NCBI GenBank assembly: GCA_019930625.1
Contig: CP082844.1
Span: 3,968,001-4,032,000 of the forward strand
Length of the DNA: 64,000 bases
Direction: 5' to 3'
DNA from: Nocardia asteroides
Lineage (GTDB): Bacteria; Actinomycetota; Actinomycetes; Mycobacteriales; Mycobacteriaceae
The number at the start of each line of letters is the position of its first letter. Positions within the stretch are counted from its first letter, which is position 1. The notes beneath the pieces were generated by a model. The model had not been told where the DNA came from. It worked only from the letters and a program-made list of their open reading frames with translations, and made no database searches. The translations under genes were made by a program, and so were the position numbers. Positions 9,313 to 19,594 of this stretch are shown piece by piece.

Positions 9313-9318
9313 TAAGTT
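9313..9318 (+). promoter_or_regulatory. Probable -10 box (TAAGTT) of the acyl-CoA dehydrogenase gene
   Basis: TAAGTT ends 7 bases before the ATG at 9326 with no Shine-Dalgarno between, compatible with a leaderless message. Confidence 0.35.
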
Positions 9319-9325
9319 AACCGGC

Positions 9326-11077
9326 ATGACAAACACCGACGCGCGGCTGTTCAATCCCGCCACCTATGACCCGCAGCAGTTCGACGCCGAGACGCGGCGC
9401 CTGTTGCGCGCCACCATCGAGTGGTTCGAGGGCCGGGGCAAACAGCGTCTGCTCGCCGACGACGCGAACGCGGTGTGGACGGCGGACTTCCTCGACTTCG
9501 TGAAGAAGGAGAAGCTGTTCGCCACCTTCCTGACTCCCGCGGCCTACGCCGACGGCGACCCGAACCGCCGCTGGGACGCCGCGCGCAACGCGGCGCTGTC
9601 GGAGATCTTCGGCTTCTACGGCCTGGCGTACTGGTACGCCGAGCAGGTGACCATCCTCGGCCTCGGCCCGATCTGGCAGAGCGACAACGAGGCGGCCAAG
9701 AAGCGCGCGGCAGCCGATCTGTCCGACGGCGAGGTGATGGCATTCGGCCTGTCCGAGCAAACCCACGGCGCCGACATCTACAACACCGACCTGGTGCTCA
9801 CTCCGACCGAACCAGGCAGCGCGGACGCCCAGGCCGGAATCCTGTTCCGCGCCAACGGCGAGAAGTACTACATCGGCAACGGCAACGTCGCCAGCATGGT
9901 GTCGGTGTTCTCCCGCCGCGCCGACCTCGAGGGCGCCGACGCGTACGTCTGGTTCGCCGCCGACTCCCGGCACGAGAACTATCGCCTGCTCGGCAACGTG
10001 GTGCACCAGCAGATGTACGTCAGCACCTTCCGCCTGGAGAACTACCCGGTGCGCGCCGAAGACATCCTGCACACCGGGCCCGAGGCCTTCTCCGCGGCGC
10101 TGAACACCGTGAACGTGGGCAAGTTCAATCTCTGCCACGGCGGCATCGGCATGGTCGAGCACTCGTTCTACGAGGCGATCACGCACGCGAACAACCGGAT
10201 TCTCTACGGCAACCCGGTCACCGACTTCCCGCACGTGCGTGGCAACTTCGTCGACGCCTACGCGCGCATCGTCGCGATGAAGCTGTTCAGCGACCGCGCG
10301 ATCGACTACTTCCGCAGCGCGAGCCTCGAGGACCGCCGGTACCTGCTGTTCAACCCGATGACCAAGTCCAAGGTGACCTCCGAAGCCGAGACGGTCATGA
10401 CGTTGCTGCTGGATGTGCTGGCCGCCAAGGGCTTCGAGAAGAACACCTACTTCGCCGAGGTGCAGCGGCTGATCAACACCCTGCCCCGGCTCGAGGGCAC
10501 GGTGCACGTGAACGTCGGGCAGATCCTGAAGTTCATGCCGAACTACCTGTTCGACCCGCAGGACTACCCCGAGATCGGGACCCGGCAGGACGCGGCCGAC
10601 GACGCGTTCTTCTGGCGCCAGGGCCCGGCCCGCGGCGCGGGCAAGGTCCGGTTCGCCGACTGGACGCCGATCTACGACAAGCACGCCGACATCCCGAACG
10701 TGGGCCGGTTCTACGAGCAGGCGCGAGCGCTGCGCGCCCTGCTGACCACGGCGGCGCCGGACGCGAGCCAGCAGAAGGACCTGGACTTCATGCTGACCAT
10801 CGGCCACCTGTTCTCCCTGGTGGTCTACGGCCAGCTGATCCTGGAGCAGGCCGCGATCACGGGCCTGGATCGTGACCTGATCGACCAGATCTTCGATTTC
10901 CAGATCCGCGATTTCAACGCCTACGCGACCGCGCTGTACGGCAAGCCGTCGGCAACTCCCGACCAGCAGGGCTGGGCGGCGTCCGCGCTGCGTCCGCCGG
11001 TCGCCGATCGTCCGCGCTTCGACCGTGTGTGGGCCGAGGTGGCCTCCTACGACGGCGCCTACGAGATGCGGCCGTAG
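9326..11077 (+). CDS. Acyl-CoA dehydrogenase family protein
   Basis: 583 residues, longer than the classical 380-residue enzymes and similar to the large FadE-type proteins of mycobacteria. The middle domain is visible at EVMAFGLSEQTHGADIYNTD (FAD/substrate binding), followed by a beta-domain (KYYIGNGNVASMVSVFSRR) and a long helical C-terminal region. It would oxidise a fatty acyl-CoA with FAD; the electron acceptor and chain length cannot be read from sequence. I could not place the catalytic Glu with certainty. ATG 9326 is preferred over an upstream frame start at 9233, because the intervening residues are not family-like and a -10 box lies there. Confidence 0.85.
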   Translation: MTNTDARLFNPATYDPQQFDAETRRLLRATIEWFEGRGKQRLLADDANAVWTADFLDFVKKEKLFATFLTPAAYADGDPNRRWDAARNAALSEIFGFYGLAYWYAEQVTILGLGPIWQSDNEAAKKRAAADLSDGEVMAFGLSEQTHGADIYNTDLVLTPTEPGSADAQAGILFRANGEKYYIGNGNVASMVSVFSRRADLEGADAYVWFAADSRHENYRLLGNVVHQQMYVSTFRLENYPVRAEDILHTGPEAFSAALNTVNVGKFNLCHGGIGMVEHSFYEAITHANNRILYGNPVTDFPHVRGNFVDAYARIVAMKLFSDRAIDYFRSASLEDRRYLLFNPMTKSKVTSEAETVMTLLLDVLAAKGFEKNTYFAEVQRLINTLPRLEGTVHVNVGQILKFMPNYLFDPQDYPEIGTRQDAADDAFFWRQGPARGAGKVRFADWTPIYDKHADIPNVGRFYEQARALRALLTTAAPDASQQKDLDFMLTIGHLFSLVVYGQLILEQAAITGLDRDLIDQIFDFQIRDFNAYATALYGKPSATPDQQGWAASALRPPVADRPRFDRVWAEVASYDGAYEMRP

Positions 11078-11195
11078 ATCGCGTACGTCCAGCCGACGGC
11101 GGTCACGGGCTGTCCCTGGGCCGCCGGCGGCTCGACAACACCCACGGCGCGTCGGATCCAGGGTGACCGCGCCGATGCCGGCGATCGGGTCCCGG

Positions 11196-11630
11196 TCAGG
11201 CTTTGCCGGGGAACGCGACGGTGGGCGGGTTGGCGCCGAGGATCGACTGCCACGTGGCCAGCCGGAGGGCGGCCTCGGTGAGCGCGTCGACACCGGTGCG
11301 CCGGATGGTCATGGACGCACCGCGTTCGACCACCGACCGCCAGGCGACGGCGACATCGGACTCGACCGTGACGGCCAGCCGCGCGGCCGAGATCGGATCG
11401 GTGACCGGAAACGGCACCGTGTAGGCGGCGTCGGGCGGCGGCACCGTCGCGCCGCCCAGGGCGAGGACGTCGGCGGTGGTGTCGCGCCGGGCTCGATGCG
11501 CCGCGGTGTGTTCGGCGATCAGCCTGGTGCGCTCGGGCGAGGCGTAGGCGGCGATCACCCCGTAGGCGTACACCGCGCCGTACTCGGCGTTCAGCGCGTC
11601 GATCAGCGCTCGGCGCTCGGTCTCCGTCAT
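11196..11630 (-). CDS. Ferritin-like DUF4439 protein
   Basis: 144 residues, mostly helical, with the pattern ALIDALNAEYGAVYAYG, then AEHTAAHRARRD, then EYG/ESDVAVAWRS, which fits a four-helix ferritin-like bundle (DUF4439). Acidic and His residues (E17, E40, H41, H45) could be metal ligands, but this is inference. The ATG overlaps the stop of the upstream lipoprotein gene by 4 bases (ATGA), so the two are co-translated. M. tuberculosis has an equivalent pair (Rv2843/Rv2844) in the same place between proS and rimP. The function is unknown. Confidence 0.78.
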   Translation of the reverse strand: MTETERRALIDALNAEYGAVYAYGVIAAYASPERTRLIAEHTAAHRARRDTTADVLALGGATVPPPDAAYTVPFPVTDPISAARLAVTVESDVAVAWRSVVERGASMTIRRTGVDALTEAALRLATWQSILGANPPTVAFPGKA

Positions 11631-12175
11631 GCCAGCAGCACCCCCGCCTGCACCGCGCAGGCCGCGCTGATCGAGGCGAGCAATCCGGCCCGGTACCCGG
11701 ACAGGGCGCGGGCCAGATCGGCGGCCGCTCTCCGGGACTCGGCCAGCTGCGCGCGCAGCGCCTCGACGGTCGGCGGCGCGGTGGGCGGCACGGCGCTGCC
11801 CGAAGCCACCGCCGACGGGCCGGATCCGCCTGCTCGGGTGCGATGCGCCGGTTTCGTGCCGTCGGCGTAGACGCCGATCACGCGGTCGATCTCGGTGCGC
11901 AAGGCATCGGCGTGCGCGGTGCGCTCGGCCGCGATCGCGGTCAACGCGGCGTGCCGATCGGGCGCGATCGCGATGGCCGCGGTCGCCGCAGCGGCGTCGG
12001 CGCGGGCCGCGATCTCCTGTGCGGCAAGCGGATCCGGTTCGTGGACCACGTCGTCGCCGGTGCATCCGGCCAGGGCGCCGAGGGCGAGGACGCCGACTGT
12101 TCCGCCCCCCGCGAGGCGTAGTGCGCTGCGACGATCCAGGGCGGCGAGACGGGACTCGTGCCGGTCGGACGGCAT
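11627..12175 (-). CDS. Probable Tat-type lipoprotein, helical
   Basis: 182 residues. The N-terminus has twin Arg (DRRSALRLAGG), a hydrophobic stretch and the lipobox LAGC at residues 35-38, so it is likely exported by Tat or Sec and anchored by a diacylglyceryl Cys. The mature part is Ala-rich and helical, with EIAARADAAAATAAIA and ERTAHADALRTEIDRV. The latter resembles the helical repeat of its DUF4439 partner, suggesting a second ferritin-like bundle on the outer face of the membrane. ATG 12175 is chosen; a GTG at 12223 would add 16 residues. It is the first gene of a two-gene operon, divergent from rimP. Confidence 0.72.
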   Translation of the reverse strand: MPSDRHESRLAALDRRSALRLAGGGTVGVLALGALAGCTGDDVVHEPDPLAAQEIAARADAAAATAAIAIAPDRHAALTAIAAERTAHADALRTEIDRVIGVYADGTKPAHRTRAGGSGPSAVASGSAVPPTAPPTVEALRAQLAESRRAAADLARALSGYRAGLLASISAACAVQAGVLLA

Positions 12176-12321
12176 GCCGGAGATGCGCCCGGCACGCGGC
12201 GGGGCGGGAAGGCGGATGGGCACGGCACCATCGTGCCAGATTCGCGGTGCGCCACCGGACCAGCGTCGGCCGTGGCGCACGGACTCCTCGACCGCTGGTC
12301 CTTTACACTCTCGTGGCGCGT

Positions 12322-12327
12322 TACGCT
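12322..12327 (+). promoter_or_regulatory. Possible promoter of the rimP-nusA-infB operon
   Basis: TACGCT fits the TANNNT -10 pattern. TTTACA at 12302-12307 resembles a -35 but is only 14 bases away. It sits in the 209-base divergent gap before rimP, the only non-coding space ahead of the operon. Confidence 0.3.
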
Positions 12328-12384
12328 AGACCTTCGGTAGAGAATTCTCCCGCCGCGTCACAACTGAACCAGGAGCCGCCCCAC

Positions 12385-13050
12385 ATGCCGATGCCGACCG
12401 AGGAAAGGGTGAGCCAGCTCGTAGCTGGTCTCGTAGAACGCCGGGGATTCGACCTCGAGGGCGTCGAGATCTCGACGGCCGGCAAGCGCGAGGACACGCA
12501 GGCTCGGATTCAGGTGACCGTGGACGCCGACACTTCCGATCTGGACTCCCTGGCGAGCCTCAGCACGGAGTTGTCGGCGCTGCTGGACGACGCGGGGGAT
12601 TTCGGCGAGACGCCGTACTTGCTGGAAGTCACGACTCCGGGCATCGATCGCCCCCTGACCGCCGACCGGCACTGGCGCCGGGCGCGTGGGCGGAAGGTGC
12701 GTGTCACGCTGCGCGAAGGCGCGCAGCCGCCGGAACGGTCGGCCGACTTCGAGGCTCGGGTCGGCGCGCTCACCGGTGATTCGGTGGCGCTGGTGCTCGG
12801 CGGCAAACGTGACCCACACCGGGTGACGGTCCCGCTCGCCGACATCGCCAGGGCCGTCGTACAAGTCGAGTTCTCCCCGCCCGGCGCGCGGGAACTGGAA
12901 CTCGCGGGCGGCGTCGTTCCGGGGCGGCCTGTTCCGGGTCAGGAAGATGCGGTGGCGGCCGATGACGCCGCGGAACTCCGGGGAATACCGAATGCACTAT
13001 CCGAATCAGTGACAGCATCCGATTCGCCGACCGAAGGGATCGTGGAATGA
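12385..13050 (+). CDS. rimP: Ribosome maturation factor RimP
   Basis: 221 residues. The two RimP domains are visible. The N-terminal domain runs to about residue 95, with [28 protein letters not shown] and [12 protein letters not shown], the family signature. The C-terminal SH3-like domain has [11 protein letters not shown] and [19 protein letters not shown] disordered tail of about 45 acidic residues follows, longer than in most homologues. RimP assists 30S subunit maturation. AGGAG sits 9 bases before the ATG. The stop overlaps the nusA start (ATGA), as in other actinobacteria. Confidence 0.92.
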   Translation: MPMPTEERVSQLVAGLVERRGFDLEGVEISTAGKREDTQARIQVTVDADTSDLDSLASLSTELSALLDDAGDFGETPYLLEVTTPGIDRPLTADRHWRRARGRKVRVTLREGAQPPERSADFEARVGALTGDSVALVLGGKRDPHRVTVPLADIARAVVQVEFSPPGARELELAGGVVPGRPVPGQEDAVAADDAAELRGIPNALSESVTASDSPTEGIVE

Positions 13051-14078
13051 ACATCGAAATCGAAGCCCTGCGCGCGATCGTCGCCGACAAGGGGATCTCG
13101 ATCGAGACCGTGATCTCCGCGATCGAGTCGGCGCTATTGACCGCGTACCGCCACACCGAGGGCCACCAGCCCAACGCGCGCATCGACATCAACCAGAAGA
13201 CCGGCGTGGTCCGGGTGATGGCGCGCGAGCTGGACGCCGACGGCAACGTGATCTCCGAGTGGGACGACACCCCGGAGGGGTTCGGCCGGATCGCGGCGAC
13301 CACCGCCAGGCAGGTCGTGCTCCAGCGACTGCGCGACGCGGAGAACGAGAAGTCCTTCGGCGAGTTCTCCACCCACGAGGGCGACATCGTCGGCGGCGTG
13401 GTGCAGCGCGACGCGCGCGCCAACGCCCGCGGCACCGTGGTGGTGCGCATCGGCAGCGAGCTGCACGGCGCGGAGGGACTGATCCCGCCCGCCGAGCAGG
13501 TGCCGGGCGAGACCTACGAGCACGGCGACCGGATCAAGTGCTACGTCGTCGGGGTGTCCCGCGGGTCGCGCGGACCGCAGATCACGCTGTCGCGCACCCA
13601 TCCCAATCTGGTGCGGCGCCTGTTCGCGCTGGAGGTGCCGGAGATCGCCGACGGCTCGGTGGAGATCGTCGCCGTGGCGCGTGAGGCGGGGCACCGATCC
13701 AAGATCGCGGTGCGCACCACGGTGCCGGGCGTCAACGCCAAGGGCGCGTGTATCGGCCCCATGGGGCAACGCGTACGCAATGTGATGAGCGAACTGGCCG
13801 GCGAGAAGATCGACATCATCGACTACGCCGACGATCCGGCGACCTTCGTCGGTAATGCGCTCTCGCCATCGAAAGTGGTTTCGGTCACTATCGTCGACCC
13901 GGACGCCAGGGCGGCTCGCGTCGTGGTTCCCGATTTCCAGCTCTCGCTGGCGATCGGCAAGGAAGGCCAGAATGCCCGCCTGGCCGCGCGCTTGACCGGC
14001 TGGCGCATCGATATCCGCAGCGACGCCGCACCCGATATGGGCGGCGGATCCGTTCGGACGGAGGCGCATCGCAGTTGA
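13047..14078 (+). CDS. nusA: Transcription termination/antitermination factor NusA
   Basis: 343 residues, the short actinobacterial form without C-terminal acidic repeats. Order of domains: N-terminal RNA polymerase-binding domain (1-110), S1 domain (about 111-180, [19 protein letters not shown]), then two KH domains, with [18 protein letters not shown] in KH1 and [19 protein letters not shown] in KH2. It modulates pausing, termination and rRNA antitermination. The start overlaps the rimP stop by 4 bases. Confidence 0.96.
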   Translation: MNIEIEALRAIVADKGISIETVISAIESALLTAYRHTEGHQPNARIDINQKTGVVRVMARELDADGNVISEWDDTPEGFGRIAATTARQVVLQRLRDAENEKSFGEFSTHEGDIVGGVVQRDARANARGTVVVRIGSELHGAEGLIPPAEQVPGETYEHGDRIKCYVVGVSRGSRGPQITLSRTHPNLVRRLFALEVPEIADGSVEIVAVAREAGHRSKIAVRTTVPGVNAKGACIGPMGQRVRNVMSELAGEKIDIIDYADDPATFVGNALSPSKVVSVTIVDPDARAARVVVPDFQLSLAIGKEGQNARLAARLTGWRIDIRSDAAPDMGGGSVRTEAHRS

Positions 14079-14200
14079 CCGGAACCCGCCCGCGGAGTGC
14101 CCGGGATGACATGTTCGTAACTTCCGCGGGGGAGGGGTTCGGCGATCCGAGTGTGGCAGCGGTAGAGTGGTCCAAGGTTCAGTCCGAGCCTTCGGCTTCA

Positions 14201-14533
14201 ATGCCCGATCGCACCACCGAGCAGCACCCGGCGCCCCGGCGCCCAGCCGCTCCCGTGCGAACGTGTATCGGATGCCGGAAGCGCGAACTAGCCGTCGATC
14301 TGTTGCGGATCGTGGCTCGGGACCGTGAGACCGGAGACGGCTCCCACGTCATCGAGATCGTTCCCGATTCGCGGCGCAGACTGCACGGACGGGGTGCCTG
14401 GCTGCACCCCCTTTCGGCTTGTCTGCGCGCGGCAGAACGGCGCCGAGCGATCGGCAGAGCACTACGAGTGTCCGGATATCTGGATATCTCAGCCCTGGAG
14501 CATTACCTCGAGAACAGGCACGAGCACTCATGA
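14201..14533 (+). CDS. ylxR: YlxR family RNA-binding protein
   Basis: 110 residues from the ATG at 14201. The family signature RTCIGCRKRE is at about residues 21-30, and GRGAWLHPLSACL marks the second half of the fold. YlxR proteins lie between nusA and infB in most bacteria and bind RNA or RNase P. The frame extends back to a TTG that overlaps the nusA stop, but the extra 42 residues are not family-like, and a TAGAGT box at 14163-14168 suggests an internal promoter. The start is therefore uncertain. Confidence 0.82.
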   Translation: MPDRTTEQHPAPRRPAAPVRTCIGCRKRELAVDLLRIVARDRETGDGSHVIEIVPDSRRRLHGRGAWLHPLSACLRAAERRRAIGRALRVSGYLDISALEHYLENRHEHS

Positions 14534-14641
14534 GCACACCGTGAAGTACCAACGATGAACGTCCATCGGAGATAACCCGAGGTCGTGCGGGCCGCCGTCC
14601 CCAGAACGGTGGAGCTGCTCGACCTCTCAGTGAGGAGAGCA

Positions 14642-17600
14642 GTGGCAGGCAAGGCCCGCGTGCACGAGTTGGCCAAAGAACTCGGTGTCACGAGCAAGGA
14701 ACTACTCGCAACGCTCAAGGAGCAGGGCGAGTTCGTGAAGTCGGCGTCCTCGACGGTGGAAGCTCCCGTCGCGCGTCGGCTGCGTGAGTCGTTCGCGGCG
14801 AAATCCGCCCCGTCGAACGGCAACAAGTCGGGTGCACGCCCCGGACCGTCCGGCCGTCCGGCCGCCAAGCCCGCGGGCGGTGGCCCGCGTCCCGGTCCTC
14901 GTCCGCCGGCGCCCGCACCGGCGCCCACCGCGCAGGAGACCGCCGTTCCCGCCGCGCGCACCGGCGAATCCCCGGCCGTGAAGCCGGGCCCCGCCGCGCG
15001 TCCGGGACCGGCCCCGTCGGCCAAGCCCGCCGCGCGGGATTCGGTGACCCCGCAGGCCGCTGCGGCTTCGGGCGCGCCCGCGAGTTCCGCGCCCGCCCCG
15101 GCCGGACCGCGTCCCACGCCGGGTGGCCCGCGTCCCGGTCAGCAGCAGCGACCCAGCTCACCCGCCCAGGGTGGCCAGCGTCCGGGTGGCGCCGCTCCCG
15201 GCCCGCGTCCGGGGCCGAAGACCCCGCGTGTCGGTAACAACCCCTATTCGTCTGCGCCCGAGCGGCCCGCACCGCGTCCGGCCCCGTCCCAGGGTGGTCC
15301 GCGTCCGGCCCCGGCTCAGGGTGGTCCGCGTCCTGGCCCGGCTCAGGGTGGTCCGCGTCCCGGTCCGGCTCAGGGTGGTCCGCGTCCCGGTCCGGCTCAA
15401 GGTGGTCCGCGTCCCGGCGGCCCGTCCCAGGGTGGCCCGCGTCCCGGCGGCCCGCGTCCGAGCCCCGGCTCGATGCCGCCGCGTCCGAACCCCGGCGCCA
15501 TGCCGTCGCGTGCGGCCCGTCCGGGCGGCGCCGGAGGCCCCGGCGCAGGTCGCCCGGGTCGTCCCGGTGGCGCAGGCGCCGGTCGTCCCGGCGGTGGCGG
15601 CGGCGGTGGCGGTGGTTACCGCGGTGGCGGTGGCGCCCCCGGTGCGGGTACCGGCGCTCCCGGTGCCGGTGGCGCGGCTGGTGGTTTCCGCGGTCGTCCC
15701 GGTGGCGGTGGTGGCGGCGGCGGTCGTCCGGGTGGTCCCGGTGGCCGTGGCGGCGCGGCAGGCGCGTTCGGCCGTCCCGGTGGCGCGCCCCGTCGTGGCC
15801 GCAAGTCGAAGCGGCAGAAACGGCAAGAGTACGACTCGATGCAGGCGCCCGCCGTCGGCGGCGTGCGGCTGCCGCGCGGCAACGGCGAGATCATCCGGCT
15901 CGCCCGCGGCGCGTCGCTGTCGGACTTCGCGGAGAAGATCGACGCGAACCCGGCCGCGCTGGTGCAGGCCCTGTTCAACCTCGGTGAGATGGTCACCGCG
16001 ACCCAGTCGGTGAACGACGAGACCCTCGAGCTGCTCGGCAGCGAGATGAACTACGTCGTCCACGTGGTCAGCCCCGAGGACGAGGACCGCGAGCTGCTGG
16101 AGTCGTTCGACCTCACCTACGGCGAGGACGAGGGCGGCGAGGAGGACCTCGAACAGCGTCCGCCGGTCGTGACCGTCATGGGTCACGTCGACCACGGTAA
16201 GACCCGACTGCTGGACACCATCCGCAAGGCGAACGTCCGCGAGGGCGAGGCCGGCGGCATCACCCAGCACATCGGTGCCTACCAGGTGCTCACCCACCTC
16301 GGCGACGAGGACCGGCTCATCACCTTCATCGACACCCCGGGTCACGAGGCGTTCACCGCCATGCGTGCCCGCGGCGCGAAGGCCACCGACATCGCGATCC
16401 TGGTGGTCGCCGCCGACGACGGCGTCATGCCGCAGACGGTGGAGGCGATCAACCACGCGCAGGCGGCCGACGTGCCGATCGTGGTGGCGGTCAACAAGAT
16501 CGACAAGGAAGGCGCCAACCCGCAGAAGGTTCGCCAGCAGCTCACCGAGTACGGCCTGGTCGCCGAGGAATACGGCGGCGAGACCATGTTCGTGGACATC
16601 TCCGCCAGGCAGAACATCAACATCGATGCGCTGCTCGAGGCGGTCCTGCTGACCGCGGACGCGGCGCTGGACCTGCGGGCCAACCCGGACATGGACGCTC
16701 AGGGCGTGGCCATCGAGGCGCACCTCGACCGCGGCCGAGGCCCGGTGGCGACCGTGCTCATCCAGCGCGGCACCCTGCGCGTGGGCGACTCGATCGTGGC
16801 GGGAGACGCCTACGGCCGAGTGCGCCGGATGGTCGACGAGCACGGCGAGGACGTCGAGGCGGCGTTGCCGTCGCGGCCGGTCCAAGTCGTCGGCTTCACG
16901 TCGGTGCCGGGCGCGGGTGACAACCTGCTCGTCGTCGACGAGGACCGGATCGCCCGGCAGATCGCCGATCGGCGCAATGCTCGCAAGCGCAACGCGCTGG
17001 CCGCACGCAGCCGCAAGCGGATCAGCCTGGAAGATCTGGATGCCGCGCTGAAGGAAACCAGCGAGCTGAACCTGATCTTGAAGGGCGACAACTCGGGTAC
17101 CGTCGAGGCCCTCGAAGAGGCGCTGCTCGGGATCCAGGTCGGCGACGAGGTGCGGCTGCGGGTCATCGACCGCGGTGTCGGTGGCGTCACCGAGACCAAC
17201 GTCAACCTGGCTTCGGCGTCGAACGCGATCATCATCGGGTTCAACGTCCGCGCGGAGGGCAAGGCGACCGAGCTGGCCAACCGCGAGGGTGTCGACATCC
17301 GGTACTACTCGGTGATCTACCAGGCCATCGACGAGATCGAGAAGGCCCTCAAGGGCATGCTCAAGCCGATCTACGAAGAGGTCGAGCTGGGCCGGGCCGA
17401 GATCAGGGCGATCTTCCGTTCGTCGAAGATCGGCAATATCGCCGGTTGCATGGTCACCTCGGGGTCGGTCAAACGCAACGCCAAGGCGCGCTTGCTCCGG
17501 GACAACGTGGTGATCGCCGAGACGATGACGATCTCGTCGCTGCGCCGGGAGAAGGACGACGTCATCGAGGTCCGCGAAGGCTTCGAATGCGGTATGACGG

Positions 17601-17671
17601 TCACCTACTCCGACATCAAGGAAGGCGACATCATCGAGGCCTACGAGTTGCGCGAGAAGCCGCGCGACTGA
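14642..17671 (+). CDS. infB: Translation initiation factor IF-2
   Basis: 1009 residues. An IF2_N domain opens the protein ([19 protein letters not shown], residues 4-55). A very long Gly/Pro/Arg/Ala linker covers about residues 60-400 and includes a 27-bp tandem repeat. The GTPase domain starts near residue 508 with [10 protein letters not shown] (G1), followed by DTPGHEAF (G3) and NKID (G4). Domains II-IV end with [14 protein letters not shown]. It delivers fMet-tRNA to the 30S subunit. GTG 14642 is preferred over the frame start at 14585 because GAGGAG precedes it and [10 protein letters not shown] is conserved. A strong hairpin follows. Confidence 0.96.
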   Translation: MAGKARVHELAKELGVTSKELLATLKEQGEFVKSASSTVEAPVARRLRESFAAKSAPSNGNKSGARPGPSGRPAAKPAGGGPRPGPRPPAPAPAPTAQETAVPAARTGESPAVKPGPAARPGPAPSAKPAARDSVTPQAAAASGAPASSAPAPAGPRPTPGGPRPGQQQRPSSPAQGGQRPGGAAPGPRPGPKTPRVGNNPYSSAPERPAPRPAPSQGGPRPAPAQGGPRPGPAQGGPRPGPAQGGPRPGPAQGGPRPGGPSQGGPRPGGPRPSPGSMPPRPNPGAMPSRAARPGGAGGPGAGRPGRPGGAGAGRPGGGGGGGGGYRGGGGAPGAGTGAPGAGGAAGGFRGRPGGGGGGGGRPGGPGGRGGAAGAFGRPGGAPRRGRKSKRQKRQEYDSMQAPAVGGVRLPRGNGEIIRLARGASLSDFAEKIDANPAALVQALFNLGEMVTATQSVNDETLELLGSEMNYVVHVVSPEDEDRELLESFDLTYGEDEGGEEDLEQRPPVVTVMGHVDHGKTRLLDTIRKANVREGEAGGITQHIGAYQVLTHLGDEDRLITFIDTPGHEAFTAMRARGAKATDIAILVVAADDGVMPQTVEAINHAQAADVPIVVAVNKIDKEGANPQKVRQQLTEYGLVAEEYGGETMFVDISARQNINIDALLEAVLLTADAALDLRANPDMDAQGVAIEAHLDRGRGPVATVLIQRGTLRVGDSIVAGDAYGRVRRMVDEHGEDVEAALPSRPVQVVGFTSVPGAGDNLLVVDEDRIARQIADRRNARKRNALAARSRKRISLEDLDAALKETSELNLILKGDNSGTVEALEEALLGIQVGDEVRLRVIDRGVGGVTETNVNLASASNAIIIGFNVRAEGKATELANREGVDIRYYSVIYQAIDEIEKALKGMLKPIYEEVELGRAEIRAIFRSSKIGNIAGCMVTSGSVKRNAKARLLRDNVVIAETMTISSLRREKDDVIEVREGFECGMTVTYSDIKEGDIIEAYELREKPRD
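15290..15454 (+). repeat. 27-bp tandem repeat within infB encoding GGPRPGPAQ
   Basis: Six head-to-tail units start at 15290, 15317, 15344, 15371, 15398 and 15428. Four are 27 bases, the fifth is 30 bases, and the last is degenerate. They encode repeats of the form QGGPRPGPA in the disordered linker of IF-2. Unit identity is high at the DNA level, including synonymous sites, which suggests recent expansion by slippage or unequal exchange. Confidence 0.9.
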
Positions 17672-17685
17672 GCGACCGAGACGAA

Positions 17686-17716
17686 CCCGGACGCCGCGCG
17701 ACGCGCGGCGTCCGGG
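17686..17716 (+). terminator. Strong GC hairpin after infB
   Basis: A perfect 14-bp stem (CCCGGACGCCGCGC with its complement) and a 3-base loop GAC begin 15 bases after the infB stop. There is no T-run. It lies between infB and ylxP and should end or attenuate transcription from the nusA-infB operon. Confidence 0.75.
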
Positions 17717-17744
17717 CTGCTCGTCCCGACAGTGGAGGGTGTGG

Positions 17745-18035
17745 GTGTACCTGGGTGCACTGGAATTCGACCTGCTGCTCGGCGATGTGCACTCACTGAA
17801 ACAGAAGCGCTCGGTGATCCGGCCGATTCTGGCCGAATTGCAGCGTTTCGGTGTGAGTGCCGCCGAAGGCGGGGAACACGATCTATACCGTCGCTCGCTG
17901 CTGGGCGTGGCCATGGTCAGTGCCGGGATGGAGCACCTCACCGAGGTGCTGGACAGATGTGAACGGCATGTCGCGGCTCGTCCGGAGTTACAGTTGCTGG
18001 CGGTGCGCCGCCGAATCTTCGGTCCCGAAGACTGA
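17745..18035 (+). CDS. DUF503 / YlxP family protein
   Basis: 96 residues. The sequence [34 protein letters not shown] is the hallmark of DUF503 (YlxP), small ferredoxin-fold proteins found between infB and rbfA. Partial experimental data in other bacteria link YlxP to ribosome assembly near RbfA. GTG 17745 is chosen because GGAGGG ends 5 bases before it; another GTG at 17739 overlaps that site. It lies 28 bases beyond the infB terminator hairpin and 100 bases before rbfA. Confidence 0.85.
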   Translation: MYLGALEFDLLLGDVHSLKQKRSVIRPILAELQRFGVSAAEGGEHDLYRRSLLGVAMVSAGMEHLTEVLDRCERHVAARPELQLLAVRRRIFGPED

Positions 18036-18135
18036 CCGCGGCCCAGCGACGGCGCGGAGGACGGAGCTGTGGTGGCCACGCCGGCCCATGCTCCGACCGC
18101 TATCGAACAGAGTTAGTAGTGAGGAGGAAACGGCC

Positions 18136-18579
18136 ATGGTGGACCAAGCCAGGGCGCGCCGACTCGCCAAGCGGATCTCCTCGATCGTCGCGACCGCGAT
18201 CGAATACGAGATCAAGGATCCGCGGCTGCGTTTCGTGACCGTCACCGACGCCAAGATCACCGGCGATCTCCGGGACGCGACGGTGTACTACACCGTGATG
18301 GGCGAAACCATCGACGCCGAACCGGATTACGAGGGTGCGGCCGCCGGTCTGGAGAAGGCCAAGGGTGTCCTGCGCTCCAAGGTGGGCGCGGGAACCGGGG
18401 TGAAGTTCACCCCGACGCTGGCGTTCGTGCTGGACCGGGTGCCCGACGCGGCGCGAGAGATGGAGGAACTGCTCGCCAGGGCGCGGGCCGCGGACGACGA
18501 GGTCGCCAAAGCGGCCGCCACGGCGCGGCACGCGGGCGATGCGGACCCCTACAAGGTCGAACGCGACGTCGACGAGTGA
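18136..18579 (+). CDS. rbfA: 30S ribosome-binding factor RbfA
   Basis: 147 residues with the single KH-like fold. [26 protein letters not shown] and [24 protein letters not shown] match the family start. [25 protein letters not shown] includes the Ala-kinked helix-turn region and the conserved FxxD. It helps 16S rRNA 5'-end maturation and cold adaptation. The C-terminal tail of about 30 residues is Ala-rich and charged. GAGGAGG precedes the ATG by 8 bases. Confidence 0.93.
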   Translation: MVDQARARRLAKRISSIVATAIEYEIKDPRLRFVTVTDAKITGDLRDATVYYTVMGETIDAEPDYEGAAAGLEKAKGVLRSKVGAGTGVKFTPTLAFVLDRVPDAAREMEELLARARAADDEVAKAAATARHAGDADPYKVERDVDE

Positions 18580-18592
18580 CATGCGGTAGTCG

Positions 18593-19594
18593 ATGACGAC
18601 GATGCGGGAAACGGCCGACCTGGACACGGCCGTGGCGGCGCTGGACGCGGCGCGCTCGGTGACCATCGTCTGCCATGTGCAACCCGATGCGGACACCATA
18701 GGAAGCGGACTGGCGCTGGCGCTGGTCCTGCATCGGCGCGGGATTCCGGTACAGGTGTCGTTCGCCGAACCGGCGGAGCTGCCCGCATCCATGCGGTCGC
18801 TGCCGGGCGTGCGGCATCTGGTGGCGCCCGCCGAGGTGCGTGCCGAGGTCGACCTGCTGGTGGCGGTCGACTGCGGCAGCGCGGGCCGCCTGGGCGCGCT
18901 CGCCGACCGATTGCCCGGCGCGGCAACGACAATGGTGATCGACCACCATCGGTCCAACACGCGTTTCGCGGTGATCAACGTGGTCGATCCGGGCGCCGAG
19001 TCCACCACCAGCCTGATCGCACGGCTGCTCGACGCATGGGGCGTGCCGATCGACGCGGAGGTGGCGTATTGCCTCTATGCCGGTCTGGTCACCGACACGG
19101 GCTCGTTCCGTTGGGTGCGGCCAGGTACCCACGAACTGGCGGAACGGCTGCTGGCCACCGGGATCGACGGCGCGGAGATCGCCCGCACCTTGATGGACAC
19201 GCACCCGTTCGGCTGGCTGCCGATGCTGTCGCGGGTGCTGGGGACGGCGCAGCTGGTCCCGGACGTGCGCGGCGGTGTCGGGCTGGTGTACGCGTTCGTG
19301 CGTCGCGACGACATCGACGACGTGCGGTCGGAGGAAGTCGAGAGCGTGATCGATATCGTGCGCACGACCGCCGAAGCGGGAATCGCCGCGGTATTCAAGC
19401 AATCCCGCGTGGCACCGGATCGGTGGACGGTGTCGCTGCGCTCGCGGGACAGTGGGGCGTGCGCGGGCGACGGGGTGGACGTCGCCGAGGTGGCCACCGC
19501 GCTGGGGGGCGGCGGGCACCGCTTCGCCGCCGGGTACACCGCCCACGGCGCGCCCGACGACCTGATCGGCGCATTGCTGACCGCGCTCGGGTGA
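18593..19594 (+). CDS. DHH-family nanoRNase / pAp phosphatase (NrnA-like)
   Basis: 333 residues. DHH motifs are in order: CHVQPDADTIGSGLAL (I), VAVDCGSAGRLG (II), VIDHHRSN (III) and YAGLVTDTGSFRW (IV), followed by the DHHA1 domain with GGGGHRFAAG near residue 305. These Mn-dependent enzymes degrade 2-5-nt RNA and dephosphorylate pAp, linking RNA turnover with sulfur metabolism. It follows rbfA by 13 bases, as Rv2837c does in mycobacteria. ATG 18593 is used; ATG 18602 is also possible. Confidence 0.9.
   Translation: MTTMRETADLDTAVAALDAARSVTIVCHVQPDADTIGSGLALALVLHRRGIPVQVSFAEPAELPASMRSLPGVRHLVAPAEVRAEVDLLVAVDCGSAGRLGALADRLPGAATTMVIDHHRSNTRFAVINVVDPGAESTTSLIARLLDAWGVPIDAEVAYCLYAGLVTDTGSFRWVRPGTHELAERLLATGIDGAEIARTLMDTHPFGWLPMLSRVLGTAQLVPDVRGGVGLVYAFVRRDDIDDVRSEEVESVIDIVRTTAEAGIAAVFKQSRVAPDRWTVSLRSRDSGACAGDGVDVAEVATALGGGGHRFAAGYTAHGAPDDLIGALLTALG

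Noticed and set aside
15290..15454. CRISPR array
   Set aside because: Regular 27-bp units have no spacers between them; they encode the IF-2 linker in frame. No cas gene is present in the window.
15158..18079. A 973-codon minus-strand open frame opposite infB
   Set aside because: It mirrors infB repeats as Thr/Arg/Gly strings and has no motif or ribosome site.
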